Source of the DNA: a virus
DNA length: 26,723 bases
Virus record (IMG/VR): IMGVR_UViG_3300033142_000285
Span: 1-26,723 of that record
Direction: 5' to 3' (one strand)
A model generated the notes under the pieces. That model saw nothing but the letters and a program-made list of their open reading frames with translations. It ran no database searches and was not told where the DNA came from. This document shows positions 8,166 to 17,041 of the stretch, piece after piece. The translations under genes were made by a program, and so were the position numbers. The stretch's first letter is position 1. Every line of letters starts with the position of its first letter.

Positions 8166-9371
8166 ATGGCTAACTCACCTAACGGCGGTTTAATAACAGA
8201 AACTAATTACCAGTATTATGAGGGACAACAAATTATAAACATAACTAGTCCTACTACATTCTTTAATTTCAACTCTTTTAATACTACGTTGGTAGATGAA
8301 ACCACAAATGGAAATGCTAATTACATAATAGAGTATTCCCCTTTAAACTCTTCTCAACCTGTATTTACACCTTTGCTTTTAGAGCAATATAGTTCTGAAA
8401 ACAACGGGGTAACTATTTATTTTGAAGATCCACTTAATCCAGGTGTTTATGACCAACCTGTACCAGCTAATAGTATCATAAGATGTAGGTTAGTTATACC
8501 TTCTAAATGGGAAAACTATGGAGGTTATGAGTACGTTAATTTAACAGATATAGTAAACAACTTCATGGTTGGATATGTAGGTACTGATAAAATAATTCAA
8601 CACGTTAAGAGATCTGATGTAATATTCCACGCTAAGAGAGGTTTACAAGAATTTAGTTATGATACTTTAAAAAGCGTTAAATCTCAAGAATTAACTATTC
8701 CTCCAAGTCTTTCTTTAATAATACCTCAAGACTATGTTAATTACGTTCAAATGTCATGGGTTGATTCTATTGGTGTTAAACATATTATTTATCCAACAAC
8801 ACTAACTAGTAATCCTTATAATGTTCCAGCCCAAGATCAATTAGGAGTTCCTACACAAGATAACTTTGGTGAAAACGTTGAAACAACTTCACTAACTAAC
8901 GAAAGATGGAAAAAAGCAAATGACTTAAATATAACAGGTCAAGCTGCTCAATGGATGTTCGGGAATGCTAATGTCTACAACTGGCAATGGTGGAAAGCTG
9001 CTTATGGAGAAAGATATGGATTAGATCCATTGTACACTAATGAGAATGGATGGTTTACTATAGATAGAAGAGAGGGTAAGTTTTCTTTTAGTAGTAACTT
9101 AAGAGGTAAGTTAATAATACTTAGTTATATATCAGACGGGTTAGCTTATGATGAAGATATGAAGTTTCCTAAAATGGCTGAAGAAGCTATTTATGCTCAT
9201 ATAGCGTATTCAATACTATCAAACAAACGAAACATACCAGAGTATATAGTTCAAAGATTTAAAAAAGAGAAAAGAGCTAAATTGAGAAATACAAAAATAA
9301 GATTAAGCGATATTAAATTAGAAGCTTTTACTCAAGTTATGAGAGGAAAATCTAAGTGGATTAAACACTAA
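8166..9371 (+). CDS. Putative neck/head-closure protein with an added N-terminal beta domain
   Basis: A 401-residue protein that follows the previous gene with the compact junction TAAATTATG (stop, three bases, start), suggesting coupled translation. Residues 1-115 are Asn/Thr-rich and beta-like (ITSPTTFFNFNSFNTT, VPANSIIRCRLVI), resembling a small beta-sandwich. From about residue 118 the chain changes character: the segment around YVNLTDIVNNFMVGYVG and KRSDVIFHAKRGLQEFSYD, then ELTIPPSLSLIIPQDYVNYV, looks like a conserved core I recall beside neck genes in uncultured marine phages. The C-terminus is basic and helical (IVQRFKKEKRAKLRNTK). The call is connector or head-closure/ring protein by position; function is otherwise unknown. 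It could be a tail-tube component. Confidence 0.68.
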   Translation: MANSPNGGLITETNYQYYEGQQIINITSPTTFFNFNSFNTTLVDETTNGNANYIIEYSPLNSSQPVFTPLLLEQYSSENNGVTIYFEDPLNPGVYDQPVPANSIIRCRLVIPSKWENYGGYEYVNLTDIVNNFMVGYVGTDKIIQHVKRSDVIFHAKRGLQEFSYDTLKSVKSQELTIPPSLSLIIPQDYVNYVQMSWVDSIGVKHIIYPTTLTSNPYNVPAQDQLGVPTQDNFGENVETTSLTNERWKKANDLNITGQAAQWMFGNANVYNWQWWKAAYGERYGLDPLYTNENGWFTIDRREGKFSFSSNLRGKLIILSYISDGLAYDEDMKFPKMAEEAIYAHIAYSILSNKRNIPEYIVQRFKKEKRAKLRNTKIRLSDIKLEAFTQVMRGKSKWIKH

Positions 9372-9377
9372 AATATA

Positions 9378-12300
9378 ATGGCAGAAGTAAAAAACACGTT
9401 CATCAAGTCTAAGATGAACAAAGATTTAGACGATAGATTAATTCCAAATGGTGAATATAGAAATGCTGTAAACATAAACGTATCAAAGTCTGAAGGTCCA
9501 GACGTAGGCGCTATGGAAAATGTTTTGGGTAATATTTCTATTGAGGATTTTGGTTTAGCATTAGATGAGAATATATCTATAATAGGTAAGTTCATGGACT
9601 TGTCTAATGATTTTATATTTGTTTTCATGACAGATTATACTGACTCTTCTCCAGATAAATTAAGCAACTTCGCTCCATCTTCGGCTAATCATTATATATG
9701 GAAATATGATTTAAGAAGTGATCAACCTACTTTAATTATAGGTCCACAAGGAAATCTTACATCAGGTCAAAGTTTTTTAAATTTTTCAAAAACTCACCCC
9801 ATTGACAATATTAATTTGATAGAAGATTTATTGTTTTGGACTGATAATAGAAACCAACCAAGAAAAATAAATATAGAAAGAGAATTAGGTTACTATACTA
9901 ATGAAGATCAAATATCAGTAGCTAAATATTATCCTTACCAACCTATACAGTTGTTTGATGAGGTTATAACTGGAATTACTATTATAAACTCTGGAACAGG
10001 CTATCAAACATGTTCTAATAATCCAAACTCTTGTGGTGTTCCAATGCTCGCAACTTTTGGCGCTCCAGGAAGTGGTTTAACTGTTAACATAACTGGCGTA
10101 AGTAATCCTAGTGGTAATTTCCCACCAACAGGTGGGGTAACAAACATAGAAATAAACACACCTGGAAATGGGTACGTAGATGGTCAACAGCTTTTTTTGA
10201 ACACAAAGCAAAACGGCAATGGCTGTCTAGTAGAAGTTTCAACAGAGCTTAAATGTACAATGACTAATAAGTCTGAACAATATTTTGCTGCTCCCGAAAC
10301 AGTTGAAAACGAAAATCCTAATTATGACCCAGAATGGCAAGGTGACATTGATTTTCTACAAGATAAATTTGTTAGATTTAGTTATAGATTTTTATATGAA
10401 GATGGAGAGTACTCATTAATTGCTCCATTTACTCAACCTTGTTTTATTCCTAAGCAATATGGTTATTTTAATTCAGTACCATCTTCTGATCCCAATATCA
10501 CGTGGGAAGTAAATGATCAACAAGAAGCATACGAGTCAACAATAGTTAAGTTTATGGAGAACTTAGTACAGGAAGTAACTTTTGTAATACCCTCTCCTGG
10601 CGTTAATCCTTTTGAAAATTTAAGAATAAAAGCTATAGAAATACTATATAAAGACAGTAATCAAGATTCAATAAGGGTTGTAGATACAATAAAAGGTAGA
10701 TCTTTAGAAGACAACGTGTTTGCTAACGCTTTTTATACTTATAAATCAGAGAAACCTTATAAAGCTTTACCAGCTAGAGAAATAACAAGAGTTTATGATA
10801 AGGTTCCAGTTAGAGCTCTTACTCAAGAAGTTTCTGGAAATAGAGTTATATATGGTAATTATGAAGATAGACAATCGTATCCTAAAAACATAGAATATAG
10901 AGTTGGTTTTTCAGACAAATGGCAACCTACTAATATAATATCAAACAGACCATTTGCGACTAATGCATCTATAGAATATCCTAATCACAGCGTAAAACAG
11001 AACAGAAGTTATCAGGTTGGTATAGTTTTATCTGACCGATATGGTAGACAATCTCCAGTTATATTATCTAGTAGCGATATACCTTTCAATCCTACTACTG
11101 GCTTTGGAGGAGATACAATATATGTGCCTTATAGAAATGATTTAAATGTAGTTGGGCCAAACTATGATGAAGCTGTATGGAAATGGCCTGGGTACTCTTT
11201 AAAAGTATTATTTAACAATGTTATACCTATGGGGGAAGTTGGAGCTTGGGCTACCGATAATCCTTTAGGTTGGTATTCTTATAAGATTGTTGTTAAGCAA
11301 CAAGAGCAGGATTATTACAATGTATACTTACCTGGCTTACTAAATGGTTATCCTGGCCGTAGATTTGGAGGTGGTAATGACCAAAATAATATAGCATTTA
11401 CGCCACTTATAAACGATAATATAAACAAAATACCTAGAAGGTTGAATGAAGTTGGTCCTAATGAAAAGCTTTATGGTAGTGGAGTTTTATTATATGGTAG
11501 AGTAACTAATTGGTGGTCACCAGATATATCTTCACCTACTTCATACCCAGGTATAAATTACACTAGACAATTTAATATAGCTCCTGGAAAATACGATGTA
11601 GCTGTAACTATAGGTCCTAAGTCAGATTTATCACTAAACGATATTATAATTGATGCATTAATGCCTCCATATGTTGAGGTTCCAGGCACTTCTGGAGATG
11701 GAGAATTTCCTTTTTACAATGGAAGTAACAACCCTTTGTTTGCTTCTATAGAACCGTCTTTTGAGCTTATAAACCCTAATACTGTTCCAACACCCCCAGA
11801 CAACACTATAGGTGTAGTTGGGTATCCATTTATTCAAACCCAAAATAACGATAACTGGACTTCTTTTTCTCCTCAACTAGCGGTATACGAAACTGATCCT
11901 ACTAAGTCAAAAATAGATATATATTGGGAAACAACATCAGCTGGTTTAATAAGTGAATTAAATGATGAAATAAGAACAGGTGACCCAACCCTACCGTTTG
12001 AAGTAGAAGATTGGAACTTCTTTTTACCAGAAGACCAAAGTTTATTACCAACAGGTTTATATGTTACTGATAATTTTTATTTTAAAAATCAATTAGGAAA
12101 TCAAATAAATGATATAGTAGGAGTAGACAACCTATTAGTGACTGATATATCTTTTCCTACACCTACGGTTTTAAATAATCAATTTACACTAGAATATAAT
12201 GGAGGTAATACTGCTAGAATTAAGTTAAATCCTAATATAGGTTTAGTGTATTTAGAAAATGTAAATGAAAGAATTTATGAATTTACGTTTGATGTTACTA

Positions 12301-14528
12301 CTAGCTCAGGTGTTGTAACAACATTAACAGTAGAAGGTAATTTATTAAATATACCTCCTAAATTTACTAATTTTGCTAGTAATATAAATCCAACATCTCC
12401 TCAAAACTTAAGCTTTAAAGAAGATTTCATAGGTCCTTGGGTTATTGAAGCAACTAACGGAACTAGTGTTGCTGCTAGAGATAAAGAAGAATTAAAATAT
12501 GAAATAGTAAAACAAGAACAAGTTAATGGTAATTCTATTAATAACTTTATACTAACCACGAATAACAATGGTAATATTACTACAGCTGAGTTATCAGTAG
12601 ATCCAAACAATTTATTGTTAACTGGAGATTATTTTATTGAAATAAAAGTTACAGATGCTAATGGAGTTGGTTTGAGTTCGTTCCTTACTATAAATGCTTT
12701 TGTTACAGCTCAATCAGTTACTCCCGGATTTTTTGGGCCAACAAACAATTATTACAACTTTTCATTTTCAAATGATATTGATGACAATGATGTGCCTGAC
12801 ACTGAGCCTGTTCTTAATGGAGCAGTTATAAACTTAGGTAATAAGTTTTCTATAGGTTATTGGGATACTCTTCCACCTGATGTTTTCCCGCAAAATCCAT
12901 TAACGGTTACTGGAGGACAACAATCTCAAGCTTTAGGTATTCCTTGGTTTGGTATGGGTTGGGCTATGACAAAAAGTGATTCTGGTAGTATTTACAACTC
13001 AAAAGAGTGGAATTGGGTTAATGGTGATGCTATGGAATTAGAAGGTGGATTACTCTTTGACCATAAAAGAAATAAATGGATTTATCCTTATTATGGAGAT
13101 CAATTAGGCACTGTGGAATTAGGTTACGCAAAAGCTGATGTGTGGACAGATAACAATAATACTTATAGAACTAAATTTTGGAAAGTTGGTAGATATAGCG
13201 AACACCCTTATCCTCTTGCAGCATTTGGAGTTGACCTAAGTGAAGGTACTGTAAACGTTTGTGTTGAGTTTGAATTAAAAGTTAGAGACTGGAGAAGAAC
13301 ATTAGATGACGTCGGTGAAATACTACCTGAATGGTTGTTATTTGCAGGGGTTGTTTCGCTTTTTACAAAATATAAACAAGCACCAGAGTTATACTGGATA
13401 TTAAGATCAGCTGTTGATATACAAACTAGATCTTTAAATCCTTCTAGTGGTAATTACTCTGCTTGGTCTTCTGCTTCGGATATAAACGCTAGGCCTTGTA
13501 GAGAAATATTTAATGGTAATTATCAATCTGCGCCTATTGATGCTAACTCGCTGGGTGAAGCTTTTGATAAGTCATATTCACAATCTGTAAAAGCAACTGA
13601 AACATCAGAGGCTGATTCTAATGTGCAATTGTTTTTTAATGCACCAAGTCCTCCTGATTTATCTAGTAGTTCTGGTATATTTACAAACCAAGATGTATCA
13701 GGTGGAACTGTAAAGGCTTCTTTTAATTTTGCATTTGACAATCCTGGGCAGTATAAGATATTTGTAGCTAATATGGGATCATTTAATAGCTATAGTCCAA
13801 ACGGACAGCTAAACGCTGGTTTAGGTACAGAAGCTTCTAACTTGGCTGCGGGTGGAGCTGGTGAAATAAATGGTCAACCTTGGAACTTTAGAGGTTCTAC
13901 TAGGAGTGATAACCCGATATACGGCATACCAGGTAGATGGAAAAGTCTCAGAGGTGGATCATCAACTTTTAAAAAGAATGGATGTACTGTTATAGCTAGA
14001 GAAAATGGTTCTAATACTCAAAATATAAACGCTATAGAAAAAGCGCAGTGTAATATATATGTAGAAGATATAAATTATAGAAATGGTAACTCATTTGTTT
14101 TTTACCCATTGCTTCTGTGTACAGATTATTATTCAACAAGGCAAGATGCTGAAGGAAATGCTTTAGCTAATACTTCTGGCGGTGATCCACAAGGTGTTAA
14201 TGGTATAGAAGTTTTTGCTAAATACGGTCCGCTAAGATATGTAGACAGTTTTTACGAAAGAACAGGCACACCTGGCAATTACTCTTACTCAAAATGGGTG
14301 CCTCCGTCTATACCAATAAATGAAGAAGTGTACGTAGCATACGGAACAAATCCAAGTCCACCAGCAGATTGTAATCCAGTACTTACGAGAGATCATGAAT
14401 ACTCTTGCACTTTTGATTTTTCAGTTCCAGACGATAATACTAAAAGTAGAGTTTGGACATGTAAGATAAACGCGTTTGGCGATGTATCCCTGAACGAGCC
14501 TAAAACATTATACTATTCAAAACAATAA
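9378..14528 (+). CDS. Large tail hub/nozzle-type structural protein (1716 residues)
   Basis: A very large, beta-rich, Asn/Gly/Pro/Tyr-rich protein without signal peptide or membrane segment. The N-terminus contains NKDLDDRLIPNGEYRNA (from residue 14), a signature I associate with P22 gp10-like stabilisation or crAss-like muzzle proteins, which build the distal short-tail nozzle from beta propellers. Added modules are visible: a Gly-rich domain with paired GTGY/GNGY motifs at about residues 199-287, and a cadherin/Ig-like domain at about 993-1111 ending in VTDANG. Beyond that lies a Trp- and Tyr-rich C-terminal third of no recognised fold, ending with several Cys residues. The protein is separated from its partner at 14532 by three bases. 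The tail location is inferred from position and the N-terminal signature. An adhesin role for the C-terminal part is possible but unproven. Confidence 0.75.
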   Translation: MAEVKNTFIKSKMNKDLDDRLIPNGEYRNAVNINVSKSEGPDVGAMENVLGNISIEDFGLALDENISIIGKFMDLSNDFIFVFMTDYTDSSPDKLSNFAPSSANHYIWKYDLRSDQPTLIIGPQGNLTSGQSFLNFSKTHPIDNINLIEDLLFWTDNRNQPRKINIERELGYYTNEDQISVAKYYPYQPIQLFDEVITGITIINSGTGYQTCSNNPNSCGVPMLATFGAPGSGLTVNITGVSNPSGNFPPTGGVTNIEINTPGNGYVDGQQLFLNTKQNGNGCLVEVSTELKCTMTNKSEQYFAAPETVENENPNYDPEWQGDIDFLQDKFVRFSYRFLYEDGEYSLIAPFTQPCFIPKQYGYFNSVPSSDPNITWEVNDQQEAYESTIVKFMENLVQEVTFVIPSPGVNPFENLRIKAIEILYKDSNQDSIRVVDTIKGRSLEDNVFANAFYTYKSEKPYKALPAREITRVYDKVPVRALTQEVSGNRVIYGNYEDRQSYPKNIEYRVGFSDKWQPTNIISNRPFATNASIEYPNHSVKQNRSYQVGIVLSDRYGRQSPVILSSSDIPFNPTTGFGGDTIYVPYRNDLNVVGPNYDEAVWKWPGYSLKVLFNNVIPMGEVGAWATDNPLGWYSYKIVVKQQEQDYYNVYLPGLLNGYPGRRFGGGNDQNNIAFTPLINDNINKIPRRLNEVGPNEKLYGSGVLLYGRVTNWWSPDISSPTSYPGINYTRQFNIAPGKYDVAVTIGPKSDLSLNDIIIDALMPPYVEVPGTSGDGEFPFYNGSNNPLFASIEPSFELINPNTVPTPPDNTIGVVGYPFIQTQNNDNWTSFSPQLAVYETDPTKSKIDIYWETTSAGLISELNDEIRTGDPTLPFEVEDWNFFLPEDQSLLPTGLYVTDNFYFKNQLGNQINDIVGVDNLLVTDISFPTPTVLNNQFTLEYNGGNTARIKLNPNIGLVYLENVNERIYEFTFDVTTSSGVVTTLTVEGNLLNIPPKFTNFASNINPTSPQNLSFKEDFIGPWVIEATNGTSVAARDKEELKYEIVKQEQVNGNSINNFILTTNNNGNITTAELSVDPNNLLLTGDYFIEIKVTDANGVGLSSFLTINAFVTAQSVTPGFFGPTNNYYNFSFSNDIDDNDVPDTEPVLNGAVINLGNKFSIGYWDTLPPDVFPQNPLTVTGGQQSQALGIPWFGMGWAMTKSDSGSIYNSKEWNWVNGDAMELEGGLLFDHKRNKWIYPYYGDQLGTVELGYAKADVWTDNNNTYRTKFWKVGRYSEHPYPLAAFGVDLSEGTVNVCVEFELKVRDWRRTLDDVGEILPEWLLFAGVVSLFTKYKQAPELYWILRSAVDIQTRSLNPSSGNYSAWSSASDINARPCREIFNGNYQSAPIDANSLGEAFDKSYSQSVKATETSEADSNVQLFFNAPSPPDLSSSSGIFTNQDVSGGTVKASFNFAFDNPGQYKIFVANMGSFNSYSPNGQLNAGLGTEASNLAAGGAGEINGQPWNFRGSTRSDNPIYGIPGRWKSLRGGSSTFKKNGCTVIARENGSNTQNINAIEKAQCNIYVEDINYRNGNSFVFYPLLLCTDYYSTRQDAEGNALANTSGGDPQGVNGIEVFAKYGPLRYVDSFYERTGTPGNYSYSKWVPPSIPINEEVYVAYGTNPSPPADCNPVLTRDHEYSCTFDFSVPDDNTKSRVWTCKINAFGDVSLNEPKTLYYSKQ
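9972..10238 (+). other. Gly-rich GTGY/GNGY domain inserted in the 1716-residue tail protein
   Basis: Residues 199-287 contain two related motifs: IINSGTGYQT and, about 50 residues later, IEINTPGNGYVDGQ. They are separated by a Gly/Pro-rich segment (GAPGSGLTVNITGV). Two Cys flank the first motif (C212, C219) and one follows the second (C283), with another just outside at 293. Such paired GxGY strands occur as small beta modules in phage tail proteins. The flanks before and after read as continuous hub sequence, so this appears to be an insertion. Confidence 0.5.
12354..12710 (+). other. Cadherin/Ig-like domain in the 1716-residue tail protein
   Basis: Residues about 993-1111 start with PPKFTN, a common linker entry to cadherin-like repeats. 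They continue with alternating hydrophobic strands and finish with GDYFIEIKVTDANGVG (VTDANG at 1091-1096) followed by a last strand. This is the familiar end of a cadherin or Ig-like repeat. Only one clear copy is seen, possibly preceded by a second, more diverged one at about 930-990. Confidence 0.5.
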
Positions 14529-14531
14529 ATA

Positions 14532-16301
14532 ATGCCAGCAGTAATTGAAGTTAAATTTTTTAATACATTTCTTTTAAAGAAAATACCAAGAGCAAACACA
14601 ACTGGATCTATACCTGAAGGAGAAGGTGTGGATGGTAGATACCCTGTTTACCCAGGTATACCTGAGTGGGGTGTAGATGGATATGTTTGGCCAAATAGTT
14701 TGATATCACCCGTAGATGATGTAACTTTAAAAGCGTCTTGGTTTATAGAAGAATCAAGAATAAGAGGTGGATATAATAATAGCATAGTCGACTTAGGCGT
14801 TAGAGCTTACGCTACTGAAGATCAAGAATTAAATAAACAAAGATTTAATTCGCTTATATATTCTGGTATATATAATTCTAGAACAGGAGTTAATGACACT
14901 AATGTTTTTAGCGTAGGTGAAGCAATAACAAAAAGTTTAGATCCAACAAATGGCTCTATACAAAAAATATATGCAGAAGACACTAATTTAATAATTTTCC
15001 AAGAAAACAAAGTAAGTAGAGCTCTTATAGATAAAGACGCTATATATTCTGCTGAAGGAGGTGGAGCTGTTACTTCTTCTAACTTAGTAATTGGTCAAAT
15101 AATTCCTTATGCTGGACAATATGGCATAAGTAGAAACCCTGAATCTTTTGCTAAGTTTGGGTATAGAAAATATTTCACCGATAGAAACAGAGGTGTTGTG
15201 ATGAGATTATCTAAAGACGGTATGACTGAAATATCTAGATATGGTATGACTGATTACTTTAGAGATAACTTAGCATTGATATCTGAAGACTGGCAGCTTA
15301 AGAAACAATTTTTTGAATTAGATACAAATAATATAAACCCTACAGGACAGCAAGATATTACTATATTTTTAGACGACGATAATTGGCCGGTGCTAGGAGC
15401 TGAACTAACTATACTAGATGCTAACAACGTTTTAAATTTTACAGCTTATATAACAAAAATCATACATTTAGGAGGTAATAAGTTTAATTTAGAATTAAAT
15501 AGAGCAATTCTTATATTATCTCCAGGAGATTATAGAGGTTCTTATTTAAGCTACTATGTGAAATCTAAAGTAGTTGGTGGTTATGATATACATAATCAAA
15601 ACTATGTTTTATCACTACAGCCTAGTCCTAACTACACTGCTGATGAAAATTATAAAGATATTGAAAGTTATGCAACCCTAGCTTTTGATGAAGATATAAA
15701 TGGTTGGACAAGTTTTTATACTTATAAACCTACATTTATAGATAGTTTAAAAGGTAATTATTATAGTTTTATAGGTAATAGTATTTATAAGCATTATAAT
15801 TTAGAACCTAATACAAGAAATTTATTCTATGGTTTATATAATGACTCTTTAGTAGACTTTGTTTTTAATCCAAACCCATCTATAGTTAAGAACTTTCAAA
15901 CTATATCATATGAAGGTAACAGCGGTTGGGAAGTTGATGAGTTTGCGTCTGGCTTTGAAGGAGTGTCTTTAAACATTGATCCTACTTCTTTAACACCGTG
16001 GGTACAACATAGAGACACTACAGCTCAAGTACTATCATATGAAGCTGGAAAATATACTAATAATAACATACAGTATAATGCTGGCTTTGCTAGAAAAGAA
16101 AATTTATATGTAGCTAATTTAGTTAACAACAGTGAGCCTAGGTATGGTGAGGTTGTATTTGGACCTGATAATTATGGTGGATATCCTACCACAGGTATTA
16201 AAGGATTTTTCGCCACTGTTAGAATGTCCACAGATCAAACTACAGAAGTTGGTGGTTTGAAAGAATTATTTGCAGCTTCATCTAAATTCGTCAAATCATG
16301 A
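14532..16301 (+). CDS. Second tail hub-type structural protein (589 residues)
   Basis: A beta-rich protein that starts three bases after the stop of the 1716-residue gene (TAAATAATG), so the two are very likely co-translated partners. The opening VIEVKFFNTFLLKK and the central block with KVSRALIDKDAIYS, NPESFAKFGYRKYFTD and GVVMRLSKDGMTEISRYGM look like blades of a propeller or beta hub. I remember these in uncultured marine phage tail genes, sometimes linked to the upstream type of sequence. No membrane segment or enzyme motif is seen. The gene ends with TGA overlapping the next start (ATGA). A companion of the tail nozzle is the best guess; whether the two proteins derive from one split gene is unknown. 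Confidence 0.7.
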   Translation: MPAVIEVKFFNTFLLKKIPRANTTGSIPEGEGVDGRYPVYPGIPEWGVDGYVWPNSLISPVDDVTLKASWFIEESRIRGGYNNSIVDLGVRAYATEDQELNKQRFNSLIYSGIYNSRTGVNDTNVFSVGEAITKSLDPTNGSIQKIYAEDTNLIIFQENKVSRALIDKDAIYSAEGGGAVTSSNLVIGQIIPYAGQYGISRNPESFAKFGYRKYFTDRNRGVVMRLSKDGMTEISRYGMTDYFRDNLALISEDWQLKKQFFELDTNNINPTGQQDITIFLDDDNWPVLGAELTILDANNVLNFTAYITKIIHLGGNKFNLELNRAILILSPGDYRGSYLSYYVKSKVVGGYDIHNQNYVLSLQPSPNYTADENYKDIESYATLAFDEDINGWTSFYTYKPTFIDSLKGNYYSFIGNSIYKHYNLEPNTRNLFYGLYNDSLVDFVFNPNPSIVKNFQTISYEGNSGWEVDEFASGFEGVSLNIDPTSLTPWVQHRDTTAQVLSYEAGKYTNNNIQYNAGFARKENLYVANLVNNSEPRYGEVVFGPDNYGGYPTTGIKGFFATVRMSTDQTTEVGGLKELFAASSKFVKS

Positions 16302-17035
16302 ATCCAACAGCTTTAAATGCGATACTTACAACAACAAGCGTTGGATCACCAACAAATAATAATATGACAGATAATCAAAAAATGGCTCTAGGACTTGGAG
16401 GTGTTGGAGCTTTAGGCGGTATTGCGACTAGCATTATGGCTAATGGCAAAGCAAAGGCCCTCAATAATCAAATATCTCAATATGAAGGAGATATAAGAAT
16501 GTTAGAAAATCAAAGACCACCAATAACTGATCCATACGAAAATATAAAAGACACATCTAGCTTTATATCTAACCCGTTTGAAAATTTATCGGTAGCTACA
16601 CAAGCAGCTAAAATACAGATGGACGAAACAGATATAGCTTTAGCAAATACTTTAGATACTATACAAAGATCTGGCATGGGTGCTGGTGGTGCTACAGCTT
16701 TAGCCAATGCGGCAGCATCTAGTAAAAGAGCTGTTGCTTCTAGCATAGAGCAGCAAGAAGTTAACAATGAAAAACTTAGAGCTCAAGGAGAGCAACAAGC
16801 TCAACAAGCAAGACAAGCAGAAGCTATAAGACTACAAAATGCAGATGTAGCAGGAGAGCAATTTGTGTTCCAGCAAGAAGATGCTAGAGTTATGCAACAA
16901 TTAAATAGAAAACAAGCCATGTTAGATAACACATTGGCTCAACAAGCGCAGTACCAATCTGACTCTATGACTGCTCTTGGTGATGCTTTTGGAGGGTTAT
17001 CATCAACAGCTGCAGCTTTTGCAGGTAATAAATAA
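16298..17035 (+). CDS. Putative internal virion (ejection) protein, 245 residues
   Basis: The start overlaps the preceding stop by four bases (ATGA), a strong sign of translational coupling. Residues 29-48 form a Gly/Ala-rich hydrophobic segment (LGLGGVGALGGIATSIMA) able to span a membrane. Residues about 50-70 and 140-215 are Gln/Ala/Glu-rich coiled coil. A central NPFENLSVATQAAK plus GAGGATALANAAA block resembles the pattern of T7 gp14-like internal proteins in marine podoviruses. Such proteins are ejected ahead of the DNA and line a channel across the cell envelope. The gene closes with two successive stop codons (TAATAA). The call is from composition, hydrophobic segment and position between tail and giant ejection-type genes. 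Confidence 0.68.
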   Translation: MNPTALNAILTTTSVGSPTNNNMTDNQKMALGLGGVGALGGIATSIMANGKAKALNNQISQYEGDIRMLENQRPPITDPYENIKDTSSFISNPFENLSVATQAAKIQMDETDIALANTLDTIQRSGMGAGGATALANAAASSKRAVASSIEQQEVNNEKLRAQGEQQAQQARQAEAIRLQNADVAGEQFVFQQEDARVMQQLNRKQAMLDNTLAQQAQYQSDSMTALGDAFGGLSSTAAAFAGNK

Positions 17036-17041
17036 TAAGAT

